Part shown: in pieces, positions 16,900 through 24,015 of the stretch | Layout of the letters: each line of letters starts with the position of its first letter | Numbering within the stretch: position 1 is the stretch's first letter | Assembly: GCA_900771995.1 (NCBI GenBank) | Contig: CAAGQC010000109.1 | Coordinates: 13,410-77,409, forward strand | Length of the DNA stretch: 64,000 nt | Direction of reading: 5' to 3' | DNA from: Lachnospiraceae bacterium | GTDB taxonomy: Bacteria; Bacillota; Clostridia; Lachnospirales; Lachnospiraceae | Made by a program: the position numbers and the translations under genes | Notes under the pieces: generated by a model | Told to the model about the DNA's origin: nothing | What the model saw: the letters and a program-made list of their open reading frames with translations, nothing else | Database searches by the model: none

Positions 16900-18678
16900 A
16901 TGACACAGAAGAAAATCAAATTTTTTCATACTAAATGGCTGCTGCCGTTATGGGTACTTCTTATCGGCAGTATTGTCTTATATATGATCGCTCACATGGT
17001 ACAGCAGGCCGACACCAGGCATCTCCGCGCTCTTGCGGAATTGAATGCTGTAACCTACGGTGATAGCATAATCGCAGATCTCAATGCTGGTATCAACATC
17101 ACAGATACACTGGAGCAGCTTCTGATCAGTGCGGACGGCAAAATTGACAAATTTGACACCATTGCCGACAGAATGATGGCAGATTACGTCCGGAGCATCC
17201 AGCTGGCTCCCGGAGGTATCGTAACAGATATCTATCCCGCCGAAGGCAACGAAGCAGGTAAAATAGACCTGATCCATGACAAATACCGCGGAGAGACCGT
17301 AAATTACAGCATTGCCAATGATGCGCTTATCATACATGGTCCTTTTGAGCTGGAACAGGGAGGACACGTCCTTTCGATCCGTAATCCTGTTTTTTTACAG
17401 GATGAGACGGGAACTCCCTATTTTTGGGGCCTGACTATGGTTATCATCAAGGTTCCTGATATTTTTCAGCATTCCGCTGATGCCTTAACCAATTTCGATT
17501 ATCAATACCGGCTATCGAAGACCATCTCACCTCTGACCGATGAATATACCGTGGTAGACCAGTCGGAGGAGACGCTGACGGATCCCGTCTCTTATGATTT
17601 TACTCTGGGAGGCTGTAGCTGGAAGCTGGAAGTCATGCCCACCGTTGGCTGGAAGAACGACAAACTTTTACTTCTGGTAGTATTATGCGGCATTGCAGTG
17701 ATCTTACTACTGGAGGTTCTCACGATATCTATGCTCCTCGTAGACGAGCAGCGCAAAAAATTCCGCAGACTCTCCCTGACGGATTCTATGACCGGACTCT
17801 TAAATCGTACCGGGTTTAATTCGCAGCTGGAGGAGTATCTGGAAGGAAATAAGCAGAAAAACTGTGTCGGTATATTACTTGACGTGGATAATTTTAAATT
17901 TATCAATGATGTCTTTGGTCACACTACCGGCGATCAGGTTCTGTTGCAGCTTGCACAATCCTTAGTACAGACTTTTCCGGATAACTCCATTATTGCCAGA
18001 AACGGCGGTGATGAGTTCTGTATTATCCTGAAGGATTGCAATGCAGAAGAGGCTGCCCCAATGATAGACGCTTTCAGCAGGGCTTCCCGCTCTTTTTCAG
18101 CTAAAGGCATCGAACACAATTACAGCATTTCCCTGGGCTATGCGGAATACCCCGCCAATGCGGAAAAAGTCTCTGACATTCTCCGTTATGCCGACATTGC
18201 GCTCTATGAGGTAAAATTACAGGGAAAACATGGTGCCCTGGCCTACCGGCCGGATTTCCACAATTCCAAACGGACGCAGCTTGGTTTTTCGTTATCGGAT
18301 ATTTCCGACAATCTGCCGGGTGCCTTTTTCATCTACCGGGCCGACAAGGAGGATGAACGCATCCTGTTTGCCAATCAGGAGATGCTTCAGCTGACAGGCT
18401 GCACGGATCTGGATGATTTCATGCATTTTACGAAGCGGCAATTCCGTAATCTGGTACATCCCGAGGATCTGGCACAGGTAGAAGAAAGTATCTGGCATCA
18501 GATAGAATCCGGCATGAACGGATACAATGATTATGTCAAATACCGGCTTGCTGCCAAAGATGGAACTTATAAGACGATTCTGGATTATGGTCGTATCGTG
18601 GAAAGTGAATATTATGGCTCGGTTTTCTATGTGTTAGTAGTGGATTACGATTTTATAGAATCCCATTATCATCATTAA
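16900..18678 (+). CDS. Membrane diguanylate cyclase: CHASE-like sensor, GGDEF and C-terminal PAS
   Basis: About 592 residues. One transmembrane helix (WLLPLWVLLIGSIVLYMIAH) is followed by an extracytoplasmic CHASE-like domain (RSIQLAPGGIVTDIYPAEGN), a second helix (LLLVVLCGIAVILLLEVLTI), a GGDEF domain with the intact signature NGGDEF and substrate motif 'LLDVDNFKFINDVFGHTTGD', and a PAS domain (about 470-590; 'ILFANQEMLQLTGCTDLDDF', 'FRNLVHPEDLAQVEE'). It should make cyclic di-GMP in response to an outside ligand. The PAS at the C-terminus after GGDEF is a less common order. An AAGGAAG site precedes the ATG. No EAL or PilZ gene is nearby. Confidence 0.93.
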   Translation: MTQKKIKFFHTKWLLPLWVLLIGSIVLYMIAHMVQQADTRHLRALAELNAVTYGDSIIADLNAGINITDTLEQLLISADGKIDKFDTIADRMMADYVRSIQLAPGGIVTDIYPAEGNEAGKIDLIHDKYRGETVNYSIANDALIIHGPFELEQGGHVLSIRNPVFLQDETGTPYFWGLTMVIIKVPDIFQHSADALTNFDYQYRLSKTISPLTDEYTVVDQSEETLTDPVSYDFTLGGCSWKLEVMPTVGWKNDKLLLLVVLCGIAVILLLEVLTISMLLVDEQRKKFRRLSLTDSMTGLLNRTGFNSQLEEYLEGNKQKNCVGILLDVDNFKFINDVFGHTTGDQVLLQLAQSLVQTFPDNSIIARNGGDEFCIILKDCNAEEAAPMIDAFSRASRSFSAKGIEHNYSISLGYAEYPANAEKVSDILRYADIALYEVKLQGKHGALAYRPDFHNSKRTQLGFSLSDISDNLPGAFFIYRADKEDERILFANQEMLQLTGCTDLDDFMHFTKRQFRNLVHPEDLAQVEESIWHQIESGMNGYNDYVKYRLAAKDGTYKTILDYGRIVESEYYGSVFYVLVVDYDFIESHYHH

Positions 18679-18709
18679 AGGCATCCCCGGTTACTTCCGG
18701 AGATGCCTT
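18678..18709 (+). terminator. Terminator after the diguanylate cyclase gene
   Basis: Perfect arms AAGGCATC and GATGCCTT with an inner CCGG pairing, overlapping the stop codon. The following tract is CTCTCTTCC, so the U-run is weak. Confidence 0.55.
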
Positions 18710-18756
18710 CTCTCTTCCTGGGATTCCGGCGCTCTCCTTTTCGTTCTATTGCTCAA

Positions 18757-19290
18757 TTAATATATTACTTTATTTCCTTTTTCCTTATCTAACTGATACA
18801 GGACTTTATCTATCTGAGAAAATGCGATTTCCGGGCACTTCTCCTGTTGATACTCCCAACAATCTTTTACGTACTTGCGATAAAGTTCTGTCAGCATGGG
18901 GATCTTCGTCATTGTTTTGGGATAATCCATAGCATATAGTTCCCGATATGCCCGCTGATCAATAATAGGGAATACCTCCGGGTAATAAAAATGCAACACC
19001 GTACTTGCCATCGGAAGCTGCATTCCCTTCGTTTGCAGTAATTTTTCTATGACCTGTGCTGTCTTTTCATCCTCCAATGCCTGCAAAGGCGTTTTAATCT
19101 CCTTTAATGAAAAAATGGCATCTATCAGTTCCTCTGTCACCTGCGGTCTACGATTCATCTTCCACAGGACGATCTCGTTGATAATATCCCTGTTCTCCCG
19201 ATAATCACCGGCTTCTGCCGCTGATATGCGATTTATGATATCTGTATCGTCATCGTATGTAAAGCGGCTAAGTACTTCTTGATAATCCAT
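18757..19290 (-). CDS. Conserved hypothetical protein (177 residues)
   Basis: I do not recognise this family with certainty. It is a soluble, mostly helical protein starting MDYQEVLSRFTYDDDTDIIN. Residues about 88-118 (KGMQLPMASTVLHFYYPEVF followed by PIIDQRAYRELY) resemble the region of HhH-GPD base-excision glycosylases where 'G...MAS..L......pi.D' occurs, but no clear catalytic Lys/Asp pattern is evident. A relic of the same family lies at 16628-16715. It is preceded by a 31-codon open frame with a strong ribosome site (19305-19400), whose stop lies 14 bases before this ATG. It lies next to HTH and toxin-antitoxin genes, so a defence or accessory role is possible but unproven. Confidence 0.7.
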   Translation of the reverse strand: MDYQEVLSRFTYDDDTDIINRISAAEAGDYRENRDIINEIVLWKMNRRPQVTEELIDAIFSLKEIKTPLQALEDEKTAQVIEKLLQTKGMQLPMASTVLHFYYPEVFPIIDQRAYRELYAMDYPKTMTKIPMLTELYRKYVKDCWEYQQEKCPEIAFSQIDKVLYQLDKEKGNKVIY

Positions 19291-19304
19291 AGTTCACCTC
19301 AATG

Positions 19305-19400
19305 TTAGTTGGCATTCATGCCGTATTCTTTCGTACCCAGTTTTCTTTTCCATAAGCTTTCCGCATTTATTAAAATATCTGAAAAATGTAAAAGTGCCAT
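19305..19400 (-). CDS. Possible small protein (31 codons) upstream of the orphan gene
   Basis: The ATG at 19400 has a near-ideal AAGGAG site seven bases upstream, and the frame (starting MALLHFSDILINAESLWKRK) ends 14 bases before the ATG of the 177-residue gene. Minus-strand TTGATT and GATACT lie upstream with an 18-bp spacer. It could be a real small protein or a leader that couples translation to the next gene. No family is recognised. Confidence 0.4.
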   Translation of the reverse strand: MALLHFSDILINAESLWKRKLGTKEYGMNAN

Positions 19401-19537
19401 GAAATATCTCCTTTTTATTGAAGTATCACTTAATGCATTTTATTTAATCAAATTCGCCGTTCGCCAATTATGCAAGCATATTGGCTCACTTGCGCTCATT
19501 ATATCATATTTCAATCCTTTTCTATGTAATATTTCTC

Positions 19538-19592
19538 TTGATTATACGCTTTGCGTACGTTATATTATTTATAAGTCCATACGCTTTGCGTA
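19538..19592 (+). promoter_or_regulatory. Promoter with two palindromic operators before the HTH gene
   Basis: TTGATT (19538-19543), 17-bp spacer, TATATT (19561-19566). The palindrome TACGCTTTGCGTA occurs twice: once filling the spacer (19545-19557) and once just past the start point (19580-19592), 35 bp centre to centre. Occupancy of either site would block RNA polymerase. The likely ligand is the HTH protein encoded directly downstream, giving autorepression. Confidence 0.7.
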
Positions 19593-19610
19593 TATATTCA
19601 AGGAGGTAAA

Positions 19611-19823
19611 ATGAATACACAAGATACTTTGATAAAACTAAGAACCAGCACAGGAATGACCCGAAAAGAGTTTTGCCAATATTTCGGAATTCCCTACCGC
19701 ACTTTACAGGATTGGGAGTTAGGAAACCGTACTATGCCAGATTATTTATTGCGCTTAATGATATATAAAATTAAGATAGAACAATTACATAGCCAAGATA
19801 CCACCTCCGATTCAGGTAAATAA
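19611..19823 (+). CDS. Small HTH DNA-binding protein
   Basis: A 70-residue protein that is almost all one helix-turn-helix of the XRE/Cro type: 'LIKLRTSTGMTRKEFCQYFG' then IPYRTLQDWELGNRTMP. It has an AAGGAGGT site. Two copies of a 13-bp palindrome overlap its promoter, so it probably represses itself. It precedes the HigBA-like pair but is separated from it by that pair's own promoter. Similar HTH proteins act as antitoxins or phage-like regulators; no partner toxin overlaps it here. Confidence 0.8.
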   Translation: MNTQDTLIKLRTSTGMTRKEFCQYFGIPYRTLQDWELGNRTMPDYLLRLMIYKIKIEQLHSQDTTSDSGK

Positions 19824-19844
19824 GTAATATTTCATAGGAACATC

Positions 19845-19873
19845 TTGACAATATGTTGTATTCAACATATTAT
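19845..19873 (+). promoter_or_regulatory. Promoter and operator of the toxin-antitoxin pair
   Basis: TTGACA (19845-19850), 17-bp spacer and TATTAT (19868-19873). A perfect palindrome, ATATGTTGTATTCAACATAT (19851-19870), fills the spacer. This is the expected layout for autorepression by the HigA-like antitoxin. Confidence 0.75.
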
Positions 19874-19898
19874 AATATTAACAGAACGAGGAAAACTA

Positions 19899-20255
19899 AT
19901 GTACGAAGTTCTTTTTTACGACACCATTGACGGAAAATGTCCCGTTCAGGATTTTTTGGATTCTCTCGAACCTAAAATATTAGCGAAAACCTTAAGGACT
20001 ATTGATCTGTTGGAGACAAATGGTCCACTCTTACGTGAACCATACTCCAAACACATTCAAAATGGACTCTTTGAATTACGAACAAAACAAGGATCTGATA
20101 TTACCAGAGTTTTCTACTTCTTTTTTATAGATCAAAAAGTTGTATTAACCAATGGTTTCATTAAAAAAACGAATAAAACACCGATTGCGGAGAAACTTTT
20201 AGCACAAAAATATAAGGATGATTATGAGCGGAGGTATGGCAATGAGCAATTATAG
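19899..20255 (+). CDS. HigB/Gp49-type toxin (RelE superfamily)
   Basis: A 118-residue protein starting MYEVLFYDTIDGKCPVQDFL. The pattern 'F.......PV.dFL.sL......K......lleT.G..l..p..K.i..GlfElR......iRvfY' is that of the phage-derived Gp49/HigB family. The conserved basic and aromatic block LFELRTKQGSDITRVFYFF is present, with a Lys-rich end (FIKKTNKTP). Such proteins cleave mRNA on the ribosome. The ATG at 19899 has a GAGG site. Its 3' end overlaps the antitoxin gene by 14 bases. Toxin-first order fits the HigBA type. Confidence 0.88.
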   Translation: MYEVLFYDTIDGKCPVQDFLDSLEPKILAKTLRTIDLLETNGPLLREPYSKHIQNGLFELRTKQGSDITRVFYFFFIDQKVVLTNGFIKKTNKTPIAEKLLAQKYKDDYERRYGNEQL

Positions 20256-20535
20256 GGCTTATAAGGAAAAAGTTTTACAAAATCCTGAGGTAAAAACCGA
20301 ATATGATGCTCTCCAGGCAGAATACGACATCATCCAATCATTAATTGATGCAAGAGCAAATCAAAATATTACACAAAAAGAGTTATCTCTTAAAACAGGA
20401 ATTCCACAGGCTGACATAAGCAGAATAGAAAACGGTACCCGGAATCCCAGTTTGAGTACGCTGAAAAAGCTGGCTCAGGGACTGGGGATGCAATTAAGAC
20501 TTGAATTTATTCCCGACTCCGCGAAAAAAATATAA
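20242..20535 (+). CDS. HigA-like XRE-family antitoxin
   Basis: A 97-residue protein. The N-terminal helix (MSNYRAYKEKVLQNPEVKTE) is typical of antitoxins that wrap the toxin. An HTH_3 domain follows (ITQKELSLKTGIPQADISRI, ENGTRNPSLSTLKKLAQGLG). The start at 20242 has GGAGG with seven-base spacing; ATGs a few codons upstream overlap the site. It should neutralise the upstream toxin and bind the palindrome in their promoter. Confidence 0.88.
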   Translation: MSNYRAYKEKVLQNPEVKTEYDALQAEYDIIQSLIDARANQNITQKELSLKTGIPQADISRIENGTRNPSLSTLKKLAQGLGMQLRLEFIPDSAKKI

Positions 20536-20575
20536 AACAAATATAGCAAAAGATAATTAACGAATAGCAAAAATT

Positions 20576-20608
20576 CCTTCGGGACATACTGATTCCGGAG
20601 GCATTTTT
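20576..20608 (+). terminator. Hairpin with T-run that covers the next ribosome binding site
   Basis: Arms CCTTCGG (20576-20582) and CCGGAGG (20595-20601) are followed by CATTTTTTT and the ATG of the DUF438 gene. It looks like a terminator for the toxin-antitoxin operon, but the GGAGG in the right arm is also the only ribosome site of the next gene. It may therefore limit translation of read-through RNA. Confidence 0.55.
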
Positions 20609-20610
20609 TT

Positions 20611-21810
20611 ATGAAAAATCAGATTAAGTCTTACTTACAACGTTTAAATGATGGAGAATCTCTGGAAAATGTCCAAGCCGATTTCGTCCGGGAATGTAAG
20701 GATGTAGATCCTGCCGAGATTATGCATGCCGAGCAGGAACTGCTGCGGGAGGGTACTTCCATCGAAGAATTGCAGCGGCTCTGTGATGTGCATTCCGCCC
20801 TGTTCCATGGCTCCACCACAGAGGAAAAAATCGCCAATATCGAAAACATGAAAGATCAGCGTCTCTCCGCTGCTGCCGCCCTGATCCAGATCTCCGGACA
20901 TCCCCTACAGACTTTTACGCTGGAAAATGCAGCTCTGGAAAAGCTGATTGCCCGTGCGAGACAGGCATTGGAAAATAATGGAATTACCGATGAACTGCTT
21001 GACGAGCTGCGCCAGATCGCTATCCACTATGCCAGAAAGGGAGACTTACTTTATCCACATTTGAAGGTGCAATATGGGATCAGCGGTCCCTCTGCGGTCA
21101 TGTGGACAGTAGATGATGAGATCCGGGATGAACTGAATGCCCTTGCAAAACAAAAAGACCAAAAAGAAACCGATGCATGGAAACAACGTTTGAACGCCGT
21201 ATTGACCCGCATGGAAGAAATGATCTACAAGGAATCCAATATCCTCTTCCCCAACTGCGCACTGAATTTCTCGGAGGAGGAATGGTATCACATCTACCGA
21301 GATGCCAAAGATTATGCGGAATGCTTCGGTATCCGGAGTGACAGTTGGCAGGCTGCGGAAGCACATCTGGCAGACACTGCCTCTACGGCTGACACCTTGT
21401 CTGTAGAACATGCTTTTGCAGATGGTGAGACCAGAATCCACCTTCCCGGCGGCAGTCTGACCCTGTCACAGCTGACCGCCATGTTGAATACGATTCCTTT
21501 GGAGATTACCTTCGTGGACATCGATAATGTCAATCGTTATTTTAACGAAGGCCCCAAGGTATTCAAACGTCCCGGCATGGCATTGGGCCGTAAGGTCTTC
21601 ACCTGTCATCCGCCTAAAATCGAAGAACGGGTTCGCCGCATTATCGGAGAACTCCGCGCAGGGAATCTGGACCAGGTACCGGTCTGGATGGACAAGGGCG
21701 GCCGGACATTCTTAGTGACTTATTACGCTGTCCGGGATAAGCAGGAGCAATATCTTGGAACACTGGAACTGGTACAGGATATGGAATTCGCAAAAGAGCA
21801 CTTCCGCTAG
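20611..21810 (+). CDS. DUF438 / hemerythrin-like / PAS protein
   Basis: A 399-residue soluble protein. The N-terminal DUF438 domain (about 1-75) begins 'IKSYLQRLNDGESLENVQAD'. The hemerythrin-like four-helix part (about 95-225) has iron-ligand candidates at HPLQTF, HYARKGDLLYPHL and the NILFPN region. A C-terminal PAS domain (about 285-399; ITFVDIDNVNRYFNEGPKVF) follows, with the characteristic 'gR.v..CHPP' (GRKVFTCHPPK). Such proteins are proposed to sense oxygen, nitric oxide or redox state in anaerobes. The only ribosome site lies in the hairpin arm at 20595-20601. A terminator overlaps the stop codon. Confidence 0.9.
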   Translation: MKNQIKSYLQRLNDGESLENVQADFVRECKDVDPAEIMHAEQELLREGTSIEELQRLCDVHSALFHGSTTEEKIANIENMKDQRLSAAAALIQISGHPLQTFTLENAALEKLIARARQALENNGITDELLDELRQIAIHYARKGDLLYPHLKVQYGISGPSAVMWTVDDEIRDELNALAKQKDQKETDAWKQRLNAVLTRMEEMIYKESNILFPNCALNFSEEEWYHIYRDAKDYAECFGIRSDSWQAAEAHLADTASTADTLSVEHAFADGETRIHLPGGSLTLSQLTAMLNTIPLEITFVDIDNVNRYFNEGPKVFKRPGMALGRKVFTCHPPKIEERVRRIIGELRAGNLDQVPVWMDKGGRTFLVTYYAVRDKQEQYLGTLELVQDMEFAKEHFR

Positions 21811-21825
21811 GACAGTGCTCTTTTT
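21795..21825 (+). terminator. Terminator overlapping the DUF438 stop codon
   Basis: Perfect arms AGAGCACT (21795-21802) and AGTGCTCT (21814-21821) followed by a T-run. The TAG stop is in the loop. Confidence 0.75.
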
Positions 21826-21870
21826 ACCGAACATAATGTAGTCATCTGGCTCTTTTGATCTCTTTTTTCG
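21825..21870 (-). pseudogene. Internally deleted relic of a trmL-like gene
   Basis: On the minus strand the sequence reads as codons for NEKEIKRA-type residues joined to PDDYIMFGK. In the intact trmL (23443-23940) these blocks (NEKEIKRAG and GPDDYIMFGKES) are about 40 codons apart. In trmL both deletion borders carry CCGGC, which would explain the loss by recombination between short direct repeats. Only about 45 bp remain. Confidence 0.5.
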
Positions 21871-21879
21871 TTATAGCTT

Positions 21880-22530
21880 TTACTCCTTATATTCCAGTCC
21901 AAAATAATCCATGTATACCTTAAATCTATCCTGAGCAGTCAGACAAGCGTCCATAAGATATCCCTGTCCGTTCTTCCATTCCTTCAAACCCCGATAGTAG
22001 AATTCCTTTATATCATCCTCGATAATAAAAGGGGTAATTCCATTACGGAGGCACTCCTTAAACATAATTAATCTTCCAACACGGCCATTTCCATCCTGAA
22101 AAGGATGTATCTTCTCAAATTCATAATGAAATTGTATTATTTCCCTCAATGTCTTTTGTTTTGAAAGATTATATCTTCTTAATAAATTCCGCATTTCTCC
22201 GGATACATCGGCGGGCTTTGCTGTTGCGCTTCCTCCGACCTCATTTTCAAAACGTTTATACTCACCAACAGCAAACCACGTTTTTCTGCTATCTGAATTT
22301 CCTGATTTCAAAATATAATGTAACTGTTTAATAAATGCCTCACTCAGGGGATAGTTTGCTAACTCTATTATTTGATCAATGCATCGGAAATGATTGGCTG
22401 TTTCAACAATATCATCCACATTCACAACTTCATCCTGAATTCCAATCGTATTCGTTTCAAAAATATATCTGGTTTGATCATGGGTCAAGCGGCTGCCTTC
22501 CATATGATTCGAATTATATGTCAGTTCGAT
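21880..22530 (-). pseudogene. Fic domain half of an HTH-Fic gene interrupted by an amber codon
   Basis: The frame carries a complete Fic core: HPFQDGNGRVGRL (catalytic His, anion-binding Asp-Gly-Asn-Gly-Arg) near residue 137, and helices before and after it. Fic proteins transfer AMP or related groups to target proteins. Immediately after the TAG at 22531-22533 the same frame resumes with IELTYNSNHMEGSRLTHDQT, including the self-inhibitory motif SNHMEG of the (S/T)xxxE(G/N) type. A restart is only possible at the ATG at 22503 inside that motif, which would drop its serine, and no ribosome site precedes it. The gene therefore looks inactivated, or makes a full protein only if the amber is suppressed. 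Confidence 0.75.
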
Positions 22531-22776
22531 CTAAACCTTATGATATATTCCTCCCGGTATCCCTGCTTCCTTTTCCATTTTTAATCGGGGCAAAATATCA
22601 TTTGCTATCTTTTCCGCTCGTTTCTTTCTGACCGGCTTTACGGCATCCTCCGAAATCCTCCATGTTTTCCCATCAAGAATTACACCCGGAATTTTTCCAT
22701 GGGCACAATAATTTCTTACACTTCTTTCTGATAAATTCCATTTTGCAGCTATTTCATTTACATTTACATATTTCAT
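22531..22776 (-). pseudogene. N-terminal HTH half of the interrupted HTH-Fic gene
   Basis: An 81-codon frame from the ATG at 22776 (GGAGG site) encodes an excisionase/MerR-like helix-turn-helix: MKYVNVNEIAAKWNLSERSV then NYCAHGKIPGVILDGKTWRI. A linker ending GGIYHKV then meets TAG. It is in the same reading frame as the Fic half, without any gap. HTH-Fic fusions with the junction '...YHKTQIELTYNSNH...' are familiar to me from clostridia, so the stop is most simply a CAG-to-TAG change. The HTH piece alone may still be made as a small DNA-binding protein. Confidence 0.7.
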
Positions 22777-22848
22777 ACACAACCTCCGCAAAACTGCTTA
22801 CCGGAAATGTTATATCATTATCGGCAATATATCTCAAACTTTTTACTC

Positions 22849-23355
22849 TTAAAATTCATTTATATTTTGCCGATAAGAGTCGCTTAATTCTTCCGCTGCT
22901 TCCTCTACGTAAATGCGTGCGTTTTCCAGATTCCACCGGATCTCTTCTTCGGTAACGGCACGTTTTACTTTCCCGGGATTGCCGACGACCAAGGAATTAT
23001 CCGGGATCTCCACATTCTGCGTCACCAACGCTCCGGCACCGATGATGCAGTTTTTCCCGATCTTACAGCCGTTCATCAGAATGGCTCCCATACCGATCAT
23101 GGTATTGTCGCCGATCTTACAGCCATGGACGATTGCACCGTGTCCAATGGTCACATGATCTCCGATCTCCACCGGATATCCACTGCCCAGATGCACTACC
23201 GCATTGTCCTGAATATTGCTCTCTTTGCCGATGACAATGGAATCCCTGTCGCCCCGGACCACCGCATTGTACCAGATTCCGCTGTTTTCTCCGATCGTCA
23301 CATCTCCCAACACCACCGCTCCGGGCGCTATAAATGCTGTATCATGGATCTGCAT
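22849..23355 (-). CDS. Gamma-carbonic anhydrase family hexapeptide-repeat protein
   Basis: A 168-residue left-handed beta-helix protein (MQIHDTAFIAPGAVVLGDVT). The zinc-ligand pattern of the family is seen: 'NAVVHLGSG' then 'IGHGAIVHGCKIG', with three histidines. Key acidic and Gln residues are at 'RGDRDSIVIGKESNIQDN'. Members of this family (YrdA/PaaY) bind zinc or iron; carbonic anhydrase activity has been shown for only some of them. It follows trmL on the same strand after an 87-bp gap. Confidence 0.9.
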   Translation of the reverse strand: MQIHDTAFIAPGAVVLGDVTIGENSGIWYNAVVRGDRDSIVIGKESNIQDNAVVHLGSGYPVEIGDHVTIGHGAIVHGCKIGDNTMIGMGAILMNGCKIGKNCIIGAGALVTQNVEIPDNSLVVGNPGKVKRAVTEEEIRWNLENARIYVEEAAEELSDSYRQNINEF

Positions 23356-23442
23356 ATATTCTCTGCTCCTGTTCTTTTCCTGTTTTGTTACAATTTTCTT
23401 TCCTATAACATACAGTTTATCACATTTTTTCCTTTTACAATC

Positions 23443-23940
23443 TTATGATTCTTTCCAGTGCAGTCTGTGCAGTTCCCCATCCCTCTGCATGCTCTCGAAT
23501 CCCTGCTGTCGCAGTGCCTCGTAGAGCACGATGGCTACGGAGTTGGACAGGTTCAGGGAACGGATCTCGGGGAGCATGGGAATGCGGATGCAGGTCTCTT
23601 CATGCTCTACGAGGATCTCTTCGGGGATTCCGGCACTTTCCTTGCCGAACATGATGTAGTCATCCGGCCCGAACTTCACATCGGTGTAGGTCTGGTGCGC
23701 CTTTGTGGTGGCCATCCAGATCTTCGCTCCGGGATGCATTTCCCGGAACTCCTGAAAATTCATATATCTGGTGACATCCAGATGCTGCCAGTAGTCCATA
23801 CCGGCTCTCTTGATCTCTTTTTCATTTAAGCGAAAGCCTAACGGCTCGATCAGATGCAGGCTGGTGCCGGTAGCCACACAGGTTCTTCCGATATTTCCGG
23901 TGTTTGCCGGAATCTCCGGCTGGTGTAATATAATATGCAT
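23443..23940 (-). CDS. trmL: tRNA (cytidine(34)-2'-O)-methyltransferase TrmL
   Basis: A 165-residue SPOUT-class enzyme that methylates the 2'-O of the wobble base of leucine tRNAs. N-terminal 'LHQPEIPANTGNIGRTCVAT', middle 'GPDDYIMFGKESAGIPEEIL' and the knot region 'IRIPMLPEIRSLNLSNSVAI' with VLYEALRQ are all diagnostic. Length is normal. A decayed fragment of a second trmL-like sequence lies at 21825-21870. Confidence 0.95.
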   Translation of the reverse strand: MHIILHQPEIPANTGNIGRTCVATGTSLHLIEPLGFRLNEKEIKRAGMDYWQHLDVTRYMNFQEFREMHPGAKIWMATTKAHQTYTDVKFGPDDYIMFGKESAGIPEEILVEHEETCIRIPMLPEIRSLNLSNSVAIVLYEALRQQGFESMQRDGELHRLHWKES

Positions 23941-23959
23941 AATTTATCCTCTACAGCAT

Positions 23960-24006
23960 AGTAACTATTCAGCACCGCTTACAGCCTGTGGTTCCGAATA
24001 GTTACT
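23960..24006. repeat. Long hairpin between the aminotransferase and trmL genes
   Basis: Perfect 11-bp arms AGTAACTATTC and GAATAGTTACT flank a 25-base loop. There is no T-run on either side, so it is not a standard terminator. It could be an intercistronic repeat or an RNA processing site. Confidence 0.5.
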
Positions 24007-24015
24007 TAGAATGCC

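Noticed and set aside
19309..19614. A 101-codon plus-strand frame ahead of the HTH gene
   Set aside because: It runs through the promoter and twin operator of the HTH gene, has no ribosome site, and its composition is that of AT-rich intergenic DNA.
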